Assembly (NCBI GenBank): GCA_905235905.1
Contig: CAJONO010000109.1
Coordinates: 1-34,366 of the forward strand
DNA length: 34,366 nt
Direction of reading: 5' to 3'
Source: an uncultured Prevotella sp.
GTDB lineage: Bacteria; Bacteroidota; Bacteroidia; Bacteroidales; Bacteroidaceae
This document shows, piece by piece, positions 1 through 11,551 of this stretch. The notes beneath the pieces are model-generated. The model saw nothing but the letters and a program-made list of their open reading frames with translations, did not search any database and was not told the DNA's origin. Both the position numbers and the translations under genes were made by a program. Each line of letters begins with the position of its first letter. Within the stretch, counting starts at the first letter, position 1.

Positions 1-642
1 GGCCTCGATATTCTGCTCGGCCAGCACGTTCGAGATGTCCGAGGGCATGAGGTTGTACTGCTTCATCACGTCGGGCTTCAGCCAGATGCGCATGGAGTAG
101 GTCTTCATACCCGGCGACTGCACGTCGCCCACGCCCTGAATACGCTTGATGGCGGGGATGATGTTGATGTTGCTGTAGTTCGTCAGGAACTCGTCGTCGT
201 AACGGCCGTCAGAGGTCAGCGTGAACATCAGTACCTGCGACGTCTGACGCTTCATCACCGTTACACCGATGCGGGTCACCTCAGCGGGCAACAATGCCTG
301 CGCCTGCTGTACACGGTTCTGCACGTTCACGGCACACATGTCGGCATTCAGTCCCTGACGGAACAGGATGCTAAGCTGGGCAGAGCCCGACGAGGCCGTA
401 GAGCTGATATAGTCCATGCCTTCCACACCGTTAATGCTCTCTTCGAGCGGTACCAGCACAGAGTTCTTCACGGTCTCGGCATCGGCACCAGGATAGCTGG
501 TATAGACCACCACGGTAGGCGGCGCAATATCTGGATACTGCTCAATGGGCAGTGTTGCCAGTCCGATAAAGCCCAACAAGACGATGAGAATTGAAATCAC
601 CGTCGAAAGTACAGGACGTTTGATAAATGTTGTAAAAGTCAT
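1..642 (-). CDS. RND efflux transporter, inner-membrane pump (partial, N-terminal 214 residues)
   Basis: This is the N-terminal part of an AcrB/MexB-type (HAE1) resistance-nodulation-division pump, which exports drugs or other amphiphiles by proton antiport. The reading frame starts at an ATG at 642 and runs off the window at base 1 without a stop. The first residues read MTTFTTFIKRPVLSTVIS, followed by a hydrophobic first membrane helix (about residues 9-29), then the porter-domain signatures EQYPDIAPPTVVV and YPGADAETV, which are conserved in this family. The adaptor gene lies just upstream in the same direction, separated by about 99 bases filled by a repeat element. An outer-membrane factor gene would be expected beyond the window edge. 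The substrate cannot be told from the sequence. Confidence 0.93.
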   Translation of the reverse strand, partial: MTFTTFIKRPVLSTVISILIVLLGFIGLATLPIEQYPDIAPPTVVVYTSYPGADAETVKNSVLVPLEESINGVEGMDYISSTASSGSAQLSILFRQGLNADMCAVNVQNRVQQAQALLPAEVTRIGVTVMKRQTSQVLMFTLTSDGRYDDEFLTNYSNINIIPAIKRIQGVGDVQSPGMKTYSMRIWLKPDVMKQYNLMPSDISNVLAEQNIEA

Positions 643-654
643 TGTTCTTTCTTG

Positions 655-735
655 ATTTGAGATTTGAGATTTGAGGCTTGAGATTATTTGAGGTCAGACA
701 GCGGCCGAGGTCATCATAAACCTCAAATCTCAAAT
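655..735. repeat. Inverted heptamer element between the efflux genes
   Basis: Three perfect ATTTGAG heptamers (655-675) and a fourth variant GCTTGAG (676-682) face two CTCAAAT heptamers (722-735). The inner 15 bases (662-676 with 721-735) are a perfect inverted repeat around a 44-base core. It fills most of the 99-base gap between adaptor and pump, so the mRNA would carry a strong hairpin between the two cistrons. Confidence 0.9.
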
Positions 736-741
736 TATATT

Positions 742-1905
742 CTATTTTTTCATTGCCCCCACGATGTCGCCAGCGGTCATGGCCTTGGCCTGTTCCTGAA
801 TCTTTTCCTGATAGCGTTCAGGGGTGATAGGCTCAATGACCATCTGGTCAGAAAGTTTTGTGATGCCGTTGGTTACATACTTGTCGCCTACTTTCAGTCC
901 GCCAGTCACAATGTAGTTTAAGCCATCGTTTTGTGGGTCGACAGTGATTTCGGTGTATTGAACCTTGTTGCCTTCGCCCAATGTGTAAACAAATTTCTTG
1001 TTCTGTACCTCCATGACGCACGACTGGGGGATGACGATGGCCGAAGTGTTGTCATGGGGAATGATGATAGTTCCTGAACCGCCACTTTTCAACAGCTTGT
1101 CAGGATTGGGGAACACGGCAATCAGCTGTACGGTTCCTGTAGCTTGGTCAATGACACCGCTCATCTTGGCTACCTTACCCGTATTGGCGTAGATGGTACC
1201 GTCGGCCAGTTGCAGCTTCACGTCTGGCATCTTGTCGAGACCGCTGTTCTCTTTTTGCATGGCAAGAACGTCCTTCTCGTTCATGGATAAGTAGACTTCT
1301 ATAGTCGAGTTGTTCGATACGGTGGTTAGTACATTGGCTGCGCTTACGAGTGTTCCCACCTTATAGGGAAGGGTACCAACTACGCCCGAGGCAGGACTCT
1401 TCACGTAGCAGAAGCCAAGTGACTCCTTTGCGCTGGCTAAGGATGCTTCTGCCTGGGCAAGACCTGCTTTTGCCTGCTCGTAGGTGTTGAGCGAGGTCTG
1501 TAGCTCAAAGTCGCCGATAACCTTGTTGTCGAACAGTTGCTTCGAATTCTCGTAGGTCAGCTTGGCGGTGTTTACCTGTGTCTGAGCCGTATTGACAGCA
1601 GCCTGACACTGGCGCACCTGTGCTTGATAGGTCACGTTGTCGATTTCGAACAGCACTTGTCCGATACTTACGCTTTGTCCCTCTTTCACGTAAATCTTGG
1701 TAAGGAATCCTCCTACTTTAGGGCTAATCTGTACATCCTGAACACCTTTGATAGAGGCAGGAAAACTCTGTTGCATGGCAGCATTCGATATCCCTGCCTC
1801 TACGACGGGATATTCATTGTCGCCAAATTCAGGGCGTCCGCCACCACTCTTGCTGCACGATGCCAATAGTAGGGCAGAAGCTACAGCCATTACAATTTTT
1901 TTCAT
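742..1905 (-). CDS. RND efflux periplasmic adaptor (membrane fusion) lipoprotein
   Basis: This is an AcrA/MexA-type adaptor that bridges the RND pump to the outer-membrane channel. I chose the ATG at 1905 (MKKIVMAVASALLLASC) because it begins a lipoprotein signal peptide with lipobox LASC; an in-frame ATG at 1911 and an upstream extension to 1950 are less likely. The mature protein shows the adaptor order: a beta-barrel/lipoyl start (VGGFLTKIYVKEGQSVSIGQ), a coiled-coil hairpin rich in Ala, Gln and Glu (roughly residues 95-155), the second lipoyl half (VKSPASGVVG) and a C-terminal barrel and membrane-proximal domain. Its 387 residues are normal for the family. It is first in the operon with the pump gene at 642. 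Confidence 0.93.
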   Translation of the reverse strand: MKKIVMAVASALLLASCSKSGGGRPEFGDNEYPVVEAGISNAAMQQSFPASIKGVQDVQISPKVGGFLTKIYVKEGQSVSIGQVLFEIDNVTYQAQVRQCQAAVNTAQTQVNTAKLTYENSKQLFDNKVIGDFELQTSLNTYEQAKAGLAQAEASLASAKESLGFCYVKSPASGVVGTLPYKVGTLVSAANVLTTVSNNSTIEVYLSMNEKDVLAMQKENSGLDKMPDVKLQLADGTIYANTGKVAKMSGVIDQATGTVQLIAVFPNPDKLLKSGGSGTIIIPHDNTSAIVIPQSCVMEVQNKKFVYTLGEGNKVQYTEITVDPQNDGLNYIVTGGLKVGDKYVTNGITKLSDQMVIEPITPERYQEKIQEQAKAMTAGDIVGAMKK

Positions 1906-1993
1906 TTCCATACTTTTGCTTTTACTACTTAGTTTATGTTTAAATTTCACTTTCTTGGCGAAAACTATTAGAAGTTCTTTGGTTTTCGTGATG

Positions 1994-2001
1994 CAAAAGT
2001 A
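1994..2001 (-). promoter_or_regulatory. Putative -7 element for the efflux operon
   Basis: On the minus strand this reads TACTTTTG, matching the Bacteroidetes -7 consensus TAnnTTTG, about 90 bases before the adaptor start at 1905. No clear TTG at the -33 distance is seen, so this is moderate evidence only. Confidence 0.4.
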
Positions 2002-2131
2002 CTAAAAAGAAGTGGAAGTTATTCTCCCTTTATATCTTTTTTACATTTTATTAGTGTTATTTATTGAAGTTCATCCCTTCGTTTTCGTTTGCATAATCAT
2101 GCATTTTGGGGTTTTATTTGAACACGTTTGA

Positions 2132-2212
2132 AATTCATGCTGAATTGCGATGCAATTAAGCTTAAATTGTCACGTAATTCAGCACGAATTGACACGTAAT
2201 TCATGCTGAATT
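2132..2212. repeat. AATT-rich palindromic repeat cluster
   Basis: AATTCATGCTGAATT occurs at 2132-2146 and again at 2198-2212, and the related AATTCAGCACGAATT at 2176-2190. Each is a near palindrome and they are spaced by 7 to 29 bases. It lies in the 414-base gap 1906-2319 between cca and the efflux operon, which otherwise holds only the putative -7 element at 1994-2001. The same motif family recurs at 24034-24072. Confidence 0.85.
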
Positions 2213-2319
2213 ATAACGCGTTGGAAATCAGTGTGTTGCGTGGTTTGGTGAAGCTGAATATTTATTCATGGGCTGACGTTTCGCAAAGGGTGGATAGTCT
2301 CACCTATTCATTGTAGTTG

Positions 2320-3855
2320 TTATTGCGACAATCCCATTTCATGGGCTTTCTTCAGAAGTATTTGCATGAGCGATTCACGCTCGTTCTCGACTCTGTTGTC
2401 GAGAACGGCATCTTTTAGGAACTGTTTCAGGATGCCTACTTCTCGTGACGGCCTCAGATGGAACAGTTGCATAATCTCATTTCCGTCAATGACGGGTTGT
2501 AGCAAGCGTTTATAGTCCTTTTCCTTCAAATCGGCCAACTTCTCGCGTACCATTCTGAAGTTTTCGAGGAATAATTTTTTCCTTACTTCGTTTTTCGATG
2601 TGATGTCGGCCTCGCAGAGCAGCATGAGGTCGTCTATTTCGTCACCCGCATCGTTGAGCAATCTGCGTACGGCCGAATCGGTCACCTCATTGTCGGCTAT
2701 GACTTGTGGCCGCATGTGCAGGTCAACGAGCTTTTGCACGTAGTGCATTTCCTGCCCCATAGGTAGTTTCAGTCTGCGGAAAATCTCTGGAACCATCTTC
2801 CCACCAATGTAGTTATGGTTATGGAAGGTCCAGCCAATGGCCGGGTCCCATCGTTTTGTCTTCGTCTTCCCTATGTCGTGAAGCAAGGCGGCCCACCTCA
2901 GATAGAGTGAAGAGTGTTCGCTGTTAGCGACGTTCTCCAGTACTTCCAGCGTGTGATAGAAGTTGTTTTTGTGTGCCCGTCCGTTCTTCCGTTCAACAAT
3001 GTCGAGGGCAGCCAGTTCAGGTAGTATGATGTTTAGCAGTCCTGAGCGTTGCAGGTATTCGAAACCGATGCTCGGATGGGGAGCCATTATTATTTTGTTT
3101 AGTTCGACCATGATACGCTCACCGCTTACAATCTTGATGCGGTCGGCCATGCGCTCCAGGGCCTCGAAGGTCTCAGGTTCAATCTCAAAGTTCAGTTGTG
3201 TGGCGAAACGGATGCATCGCATCATGCGCAGTGGGTCATCGCTAAAAGTGATGCCAGGTTCCAAAGGCGTAGCAATAATGCCGTCTTTCAGGTCGGCCAG
3301 GCCATTAAAGGGATCGACTAATTCACCGAAGCGCTCCCTGTTCAGGCAGATGGCCATGGCATTGATGGTGAAGTCGCGGCGGTTCTGGTCGTCCTCCAGC
3401 GTACCGTTTTCCACTATCGGCTTGCGAGAGTCGTGGCTGTAGCTTTCCTTGCGGGCACCGACGAATTCCACTTCGAGTGGATAGTGGATAGTGGATAGTG
3501 GATAGTTTATAGATGGCTGCGCGATGCCCCCCCCGCCGTGGTTTTGTGCGGTAGCGAACTGTTCACTATTCACTGTAAACTTTTCACTGACTTTCACTTG
3601 TGCCGTTCCGAAATTCTTAAACACGGAGAGATGAGCCTTTCGGCCCAGCATCCGCTTCAGTTCCTTTGCCAGCTCAATACCACTGCCCACTACCACCACG
3701 TCGATGTCGTTACTGGGGCGCTCGAGGAAAATGTCACGCACATAACCGCCTACTACGTAGCATTCCATCCCCAGGCGGTCGGCAGCCTGACTAATCTGGT
3801 TAAAAATATCCTGATTGAGTATCGCGGAAAGTTCGTCGTCGGAATAGAGTCTCAT
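2320..3855 (-). CDS. cca: CCA tRNA nucleotidyltransferase with HD domain, carrying an in-frame repeat insertion
   Basis: The enzyme adds or repairs the 3' CCA end of tRNAs. The class II nucleotidyltransferase head contains VVGGYVRDIFLERPSNDIDVV, with the metal-binding Asp pair in NDIDVV, followed by EFVGARKESY, RRDFTINAMAI and the RNA-binding RFATQLNFEIEPET segment. A C-terminal HD phosphohydrolase domain follows, with LRWAALLHDIGK. The 511 residues exceed a usual Bacteroidales length because about 40 residues lie between GTAQVK and VEFVGARKES, where related enzymes go almost directly from one to the other. That stretch (about residues 88-127) is encoded by heptamer repeats and includes a run of eight G on the coding strand. 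The start ATG at 3855 gives a normal N terminus. The gene appears monocistronic. Confidence 0.95.
   Translation of the reverse strand: MRLYSDDELSAILNQDIFNQISQAADRLGMECYVVGGYVRDIFLERPSNDIDVVVVGSGIELAKELKRMLGRKAHLSVFKNFGTAQVKVSEKFTVNSEQFATAQNHGGGGIAQPSINYPLSTIHYPLEVEFVGARKESYSHDSRKPIVENGTLEDDQNRRDFTINAMAICLNRERFGELVDPFNGLADLKDGIIATPLEPGITFSDDPLRMMRCIRFATQLNFEIEPETFEALERMADRIKIVSGERIMVELNKIIMAPHPSIGFEYLQRSGLLNIILPELAALDIVERKNGRAHKNNFYHTLEVLENVANSEHSSLYLRWAALLHDIGKTKTKRWDPAIGWTFHNHNYIGGKMVPEIFRRLKLPMGQEMHYVQKLVDLHMRPQVIADNEVTDSAVRRLLNDAGDEIDDLMLLCEADITSKNEVRKKLFLENFRMVREKLADLKEKDYKRLLQPVIDGNEIMQLFHLRPSREVGILKQFLKDAVLDNRVENERESLMQILLKKAHEMGLSQ
3477..3589. repeat. Inverted heptamer element inside cca
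   Basis: Four perfect GTGGATA heptamers plus GTTTATA (3477-3511) face TTCACTA, TTCACTG, TAAACTT, TTCACTG (3562-3589). Reverse-complemented, the right side is built of similar units (YAGTGAA and AAGTTTA), so the arms form an imperfect inverted repeat. The core holds a run of eight C (3527-3534). All of it is translated in frame within cca. Confidence 0.9.
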
Positions 3856-3878
3856 GATGGGGCAATTCTTTTTGGCTG

Positions 3879-3886
3879 CAAAATTA
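3879..3886 (-). promoter_or_regulatory. Putative -7 element for cca
   Basis: On the minus strand TAATTTTG matches TAnnTTTG and lies 24 bases before the cca start, giving a very short leader. The -33 region is not evident. Confidence 0.35.
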
Positions 3887-3960
3887 AGAAAAAAAATCGA
3901 ATTTTGAGTCAGTATGGGTAAAGATTTTCATTTCTTTAAATGCAAGTAATGCAGGTTTGC

Positions 3961-4871
3961 CTACTCAGCAATTAATTTGAACCAGTCACGAAGTATTCCT
4001 TTGTATTGATTCTGAGAGTCTGCAACCAAAAGGAGCCATCCTTGGTAGGGGGTGCAAAGCCCTTCGTAGTTGGCAAAGCGACGGCTCGTCAGACTGATTC
4101 GTGTGGTAAACTCCGTGAGCAAACGTTTTTCTAAGAAACTGTTTTCCTTGGGCTCAACCTCGTAGATTCTGACTATGCTCTTGGCACCAATCTTCAGCCG
4201 GGGCACACGTAGCTGGCGTTCCATAACCAGCAAACGACCATCGCCAGTAGCACACAACTCTGACACTCCATGGTAGTATTTTCGCGAAATAGGTTTGTCG
4301 GGTTGATAGAAATATTGACGGTCAGGCTTTAGGTTGTCGCCGAAAGACTGCAAGCGCAAGAGCGAATCGCCAGGCAATAGCCGTTCAGAGGTAATATAGA
4401 AGCGATGCCGAAGTGTGTCGTAGGTCAGTGCTTCCAAGCCTAAGTTTCTGGGGGCTGACTTGAAACAGTTGGGCATTTCCAGTTGGCGTCCTGTGCGTTG
4501 TCCCTCGAGTGTATATTCATACACAGCGTTGTCACCTTCCCCACAAATAAATAATGTACGCGTGTGAGGGCAGTAGACGATACCTTCCATGTCGCGGTTC
4601 TTCTGTCCGCAGGAATAGAACCCTTCGTTTTCTGCTTTAGTGATTATTCCTTGAAGTGTGTCAATATGCAAACGGAATACGAAGAAGCCATCCTCTTTCG
4701 ACTTATCACTCACAACGGCATAGCGTTCGTTGCCCAGTGGCGTTATGCCGCTGTAGTTGCCTGCGGGAATGTGCTTCTTGAAGTGCTGTTGCCGCATGAG
4801 CCTCGGTTGAGAAAAAGCCAATAGCGGCACCAGAAAGAGTGCCGCTATTGGATAGAGTCTTTGACAACGCA

Positions 4872-4872
<1 letters not shown>
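3961..4872 (-). CDS. Secreted esterase-like-activity-of-phytase family protein (propeller)
   Basis: A 303-residue exported protein with signal peptide MRCQRLYPIAALFLVPLLAFSQ. The mature part resembles the phytase-like esterase family (PF13449 type): SGITPLGNERYAVVSDKS near the N terminus, DMEGIVYCPHTRTLFICGEG, NLGLEALTYDTLRHRFYITSE and a closing YEGLCTPYQGWLLLVADSQ, a repeated pattern of a beta propeller whose acidic residues (DMEG, GLEAL, YEGL) recur once per module. True activity in this family is poorly defined, so neither a phosphatase nor an esterase reaction is established here. The ATG overlaps the stop of the upstream beta-galactosidase as TAATG, which implies translational coupling. 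A role in handling a product of the beta-galactosidase is only inference. Confidence 0.75.
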
Positions 4873-8078
<3,206 letters not shown>

Positions 8079-8091
8079 TTAGTATTTTGCG

Positions 8092-8122
8092 CAAAGATAC
8101 AAAAATATTATGAGAATAGCAA
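8092..8122 (-). promoter_or_regulatory. Promoter of the beta-galactosidase unit
   Basis: Minus strand: TTG (8122-8120), 20 bases, then TATCTTTG (8099-8092), a full match to the Bacteroidetes sigma-ABfr -33/-7 pattern. It lies 38 bases before the lacZ start and shares a compact 125-base divergent region with the gene at 8180. Confidence 0.75.
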
Positions 8123-8142
8123 GTAAATTGTAAAAAAACAAT

Positions 8143-8150
8143 TAACTTTG
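8143..8150 (+). promoter_or_regulatory. -7 element for the 8180 operon
   Basis: TAACTTTG matches TAnnTTTG, 29 bases before the ATG at 8180. A TTG at the expected -33 distance is absent (the nearest is 12 bases upstream), so the promoter may be weak or need an activator. Confidence 0.5.
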
Positions 8151-8179
8151 TATCGAATAATTACGAAAAAACGATAATA

Positions 8180-9985
8180 ATGAAGAAAATATTACCTTTT
8201 CTGTTTGCTTTGGTAGCCCTGATTCTGTTGGCTGGAGCATTGCTTTTCCTGGAGAGCGACCTGCTATGGAAAGCCCAAGAGCTGAACCTGTTTCTTGATA
8301 CCTCATTGTTCTTTCGGCAGCAGCTGGTCGTGGCCGGCGGCTTGCTTACCTACTTGTCTACCTTCTTCACCCAGTTCTTTTATTATCCGTGGGTAGGGAC
8401 CGTCATGCTATTCTCATGGTGGCTATTGCTTGCGTGGCTGACGAAAAGGGCTTTCCGGCTACCTGACGCCTGGGTGGCCATACTTCTGGTTCCCGTGGTG
8501 CTTATCCTGACGACTATTGTCGACATGGGCTACTGGATATACATTTTGAAACTGCGTGGACACCTTTTTGTAACCACCATCGGGACAACAGCCGTAGTGG
8601 CGTTGCTATGGGGGTATCGTCGTCTGCCGTCCAAGCTACGTGCAGTCTACATCTTCCTCACTGCGGCTATCGGCTATCCTGTGATGGGTGTCTATGGCTT
8701 GGCCGCCGCATTGCTCATGGGTGTCTGGACGTGGCGACTTGAGGGGACGCGCAACATGCGTCTGCCGACGTGCATCATTGCCGTGGCTACTGTCGTGGCC
8801 ATCCCCCTGATTTATTATCGCTATGTGTATTACCAAATGAACCTTGCCAATGTCTACTGGGCTGAGCTACCGTTGTTCTTCGTGTCCGAGGAGCACCATG
8901 CCTACTACCTGCCCTACTATCTGCTGGCCGCATTCTTCCTGTTGCTTGTCATTGGCTATGGCCGGCTCCAGGGAAGTGGCATCATGAAGGACTTCCGTCT
9001 GACAGTGGCAGTGCAGGTGGTTATGCTGCTTGCTATGGGGTATGGGCTTTACCATTTCTGGAACAGGGACGAGAACTTCCACAACGAGCTGTCGATGATG
9101 CGTTGCCTGGAACGGTGCGACTGGGACGGTGTGCTGAAGGTAGCTGCCCGGCAGGAGAAAGACCCTACGAGTGCCATCACCATGATGAAGGACATCGCTC
9201 TGGCCCGTTTAGGGCGGCAGTCGTCCGAGATGTATCGCTACAAGAATGGCAATGTGCCGCCCGACGCTCCTTTCCCCATGAGTCTTATGCAGATGGGCGG
9301 TGTGCAAGTGTACTACCATTATGGCATGACCAACTACAGCTATCGCCTTTGCATGGAGCTGGGCGTGGAGTATAACTGGCGGGCCGAATATCTGAAGTAC
9401 ATGATTCGCTGTGCCCTGCTCAATGGTGAGAACGGCGTGGCCAGGAAATACATCAAGACGCTGAAGCACACATTCTATTTCAAGGAGTGGGCCGAACGGG
9501 CAGAAGGGATGCTCGGCAACAGGAAAGCCCAGGAAGGTGATGAAGAAACCGGCTTCGTCGTCCACATGATGCAATATCCCAATCTGTTAGGGTCGGATCA
9601 GGGCGACACGCAGGGCTTCATTATGAAGACGCTGGGCAAGCTGCGCTCTGACGATCCCATATTCCAGGTGCAGGCGCTCATCGCCTCAATGTGGCTGAAA
9701 GACGAGACGGCATTCTGGTATCACTTCTCCGACTATGTGCGTCTGCATCCCAAGCAGCCCATTCCCCGGTACTACCAGGAGGCAGCCTATTTCTTCGCCC
9801 TGAAGGAAGAACGCAAGGACATTGACCGCATGCCCTTCGACAAGAATATCAAGGAAGGCTTCGACCGCTTCATGCAGGCCGCCCAACAATATGATGGCGC
9901 CGATGCAGACGTTGCGAAGAAGGCACTTTCGTTTTTCAGCGATACCTACTACTACGATTATTTCCTAATGCCTAATCTCAGGTAA
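8180..9985 (+). CDS. Polytopic inner-membrane protein, DUF6057-like
   Basis: A 601-residue protein of unknown function. About eight or nine hydrophobic helices fill the first 300 residues (for example residues 4-24, then around 75-100, 104-130, 155-185, 210-228, 245-262 and 275-292). The remaining 300 residues are soluble and mostly helical, beginning ELSMMRCLERCDWDGVLKVA, with repeated Ala/Leu/Tyr spacing like tetratricopeptide-type repeats. I believe it matches the Bacteroidetes family DUF6057, but the name is from memory. The start ATG at 8180 follows a TAACTTTG promoter element at 8143-8150. The next gene, a haem-motif TolB-like lipoprotein, starts 20 bases after its stop, so the two are probably cotranscribed and may act together at the envelope. 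Confidence 0.7.
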   Translation: MKKILPFLFALVALILLAGALLFLESDLLWKAQELNLFLDTSLFFRQQLVVAGGLLTYLSTFFTQFFYYPWVGTVMLFSWWLLLAWLTKRAFRLPDAWVAILLVPVVLILTTIVDMGYWIYILKLRGHLFVTTIGTTAVVALLWGYRRLPSKLRAVYIFLTAAIGYPVMGVYGLAAALLMGVWTWRLEGTRNMRLPTCIIAVATVVAIPLIYYRYVYYQMNLANVYWAELPLFFVSEEHHAYYLPYYLLAAFFLLLVIGYGRLQGSGIMKDFRLTVAVQVVMLLAMGYGLYHFWNRDENFHNELSMMRCLERCDWDGVLKVAARQEKDPTSAITMMKDIALARLGRQSSEMYRYKNGNVPPDAPFPMSLMQMGGVQVYYHYGMTNYSYRLCMELGVEYNWRAEYLKYMIRCALLNGENGVARKYIKTLKHTFYFKEWAERAEGMLGNRKAQEGDEETGFVVHMMQYPNLLGSDQGDTQGFIMKTLGKLRSDDPIFQVQALIASMWLKDETAFWYHFSDYVRLHPKQPIPRYYQEAAYFFALKEERKDIDRMPFDKNIKEGFDRFMQAAQQYDGADADVAKKALSFFSDTYYYDYFLMPNLR

Positions 9986-10005
9986 GTTTTTCATCTATAT
10001 AATCT

Positions 10006-11511
10006 ATGAAAAGAACAAAGCTATCGGTTGCAATATGGGCATTGGCACTGCTGAGTGCCTGCAACGGCGTTACCATTCCTGCCGATTTCGTTCAGTCGGC
10101 AGAACAGCCTAAAATCTATCCTGACTATACCGAGGTCACAGTGCCGCCAAACATTGCCCCGCTGACCTTCGAGATGGACACCCTTGCCGATGAGATGGTG
10201 GCCCGCTACAGCTTCGATGGCGAGGAAATTGTGTGCGGTGGCGAGAAAGCCCAGCCAGGCATTGATGAATGGAAGACACTGACCGCAAAAGCCCGGGGAA
10301 AAGCCATCAGCGTGGAAGTCTATGCAAGGACAGGCGAAAAATGGACTCGCTTCAAGCCCTTCTCTATCTATGTGTCGGCCGACTCTATCGACCCCTATAT
10401 CAGCTACCGTGTAATAGCCCCGTCCTACGTGAGCTACGAGGAGCTGACTATCAGCCAGCGTTGCTTGGAGAACTACGACGAGAGCGTCATCTACGATAAC
10501 GTCCTCTGCTCGTTTGAAGCGAAGGGACAGTGCATCAACTGCCACAACTACCAGCAATACAATCCTGAGCGAATGCAGTTCCACGCCCGTCAGAACCACG
10601 GCGGTACCGTGATTGCCTACGACGGACAGCTGAAGAAGGTCAACATGCGCAACGACTCCATCCTCTCAGCCGGCGTCTATCCCGCCTGGCATCCCTGGCT
10701 GAAACTGATAGTCTATTCCACCGACAAGACCCACCAAAGCTTCCATCTCACCGATCCCAACAAGGTCGAGGTGTTCGACACGCAGAGCGACCTCATAGCC
10801 TACGACATAGACCGTAACGAAGTGACCAATTTAGAGAACCGCAAGGACGAGTTCGAAGTGTTCCCATGTTGGGCTCCTGACGGCAAGACGCTATATTACT
10901 GTAGCGCCCACTTCGAATATCGCGACAGCACGGGCAAAAGCATGGACAGTGAGATTGTCAGTCGGGCCACCGAACTGAAATATAGCATCTTCAAGAAGAG
11001 CTTCGACCCCGAAACCATGCTTTTTGGCAAGCCTGAGATGGTGTTCGATGCCGCTGCCATCGACAGCAGTGCCACCCTGCCCCGTGTGTCGCCCTGTGGA
11101 CGCTATCTTCTTTTCACCTTAGGTCACTATGGCTGTTTCCATATCTGGCATCACGATGCCGACCTGTGGATGATGGACTTGCAGACAGGTGCCGCCCGAC
11201 CGCTCGACGAAGTGAACTCGCCCGACACAGAGAGCTACCATGCGTGGTCGGGCAACGGCCGCTGGATAGTGTTCAGCAGCAGGCGCGATGACGGCGACTA
11301 CACCCGTCCGTTCTTTGCCCATGTGGATGCCGACGGGAAAGGCAGCAAGCCCTTCGAGCTGCCCAGCGCCGATCCCGACTACCATCGGCAGCTGATGAAA
11401 TGCTACAACATTCCCGAATTCATGCGCGGAGCAGTCACAGTCAAACCGCAGACATTCGCCGATTTGCTCAAGACCGACGGTGAACCCCCAGTGAAATATG
11501 TAAGACACTGA
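10006..11511 (+). CDS. TolB-like propeller lipoprotein with a CXXCH haem-binding motif
   Basis: A 501-residue predicted lipoprotein: MKRTKLSVAIWALALLSAC puts the lipid-anchor Cys at residue 19. Residues 40-150 form a beta-rich N-terminal domain. At residues 176-180 is C-I-N-C-H, a canonical site for covalent c-type haem attachment, followed by His and Met residues (for example PERMQFHARQNHGG) that could be axial ligands. From about residue 215 the sequence has propeller-blade repeats like WD40/TolB: AWHPWLKLIVYSTD, CWAPDGKTLYYCSA, RVSPCGRYLLFTL and AWSGNGRWIVFSSR. The most likely picture is an envelope protein joining an electron-carrier site with a propeller. No enzyme activity can be assigned. 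It sits between the membrane protein gene and the GH115 gene, with gaps of 20 and 40 bases. Confidence 0.75.
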   Translation: MKRTKLSVAIWALALLSACNGVTIPADFVQSAEQPKIYPDYTEVTVPPNIAPLTFEMDTLADEMVARYSFDGEEIVCGGEKAQPGIDEWKTLTAKARGKAISVEVYARTGEKWTRFKPFSIYVSADSIDPYISYRVIAPSYVSYEELTISQRCLENYDESVIYDNVLCSFEAKGQCINCHNYQQYNPERMQFHARQNHGGTVIAYDGQLKKVNMRNDSILSAGVYPAWHPWLKLIVYSTDKTHQSFHLTDPNKVEVFDTQSDLIAYDIDRNEVTNLENRKDEFEVFPCWAPDGKTLYYCSAHFEYRDSTGKSMDSEIVSRATELKYSIFKKSFDPETMLFGKPEMVFDAAAIDSSATLPRVSPCGRYLLFTLGHYGCFHIWHHDADLWMMDLQTGAARPLDEVNSPDTESYHAWSGNGRWIVFSSRRDDGDYTRPFFAHVDADGKGSKPFELPSADPDYHRQLMKCYNIPEFMRGAVTVKPQTFADLLKTDGEPPVKYVRH

Positions 11512-11551
11512 GCCTACCATACAAACAGAAGTAGTTCAAAACAAAAAAAAT

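Noticed and set aside
662..735. Invertible promoter (phase-variation switch)
   Set aside because: Inverted repeats are perfect over 15 bases, but the core contains no promoter-like TAnnTTTG element and no invertase gene is near. The composition of the arms as heptamers is better explained as a repeat element.
3477..3511. CRISPR-like tandem repeats
   Set aside because: The units are seven bases long with no spacers, and no cas genes are near.
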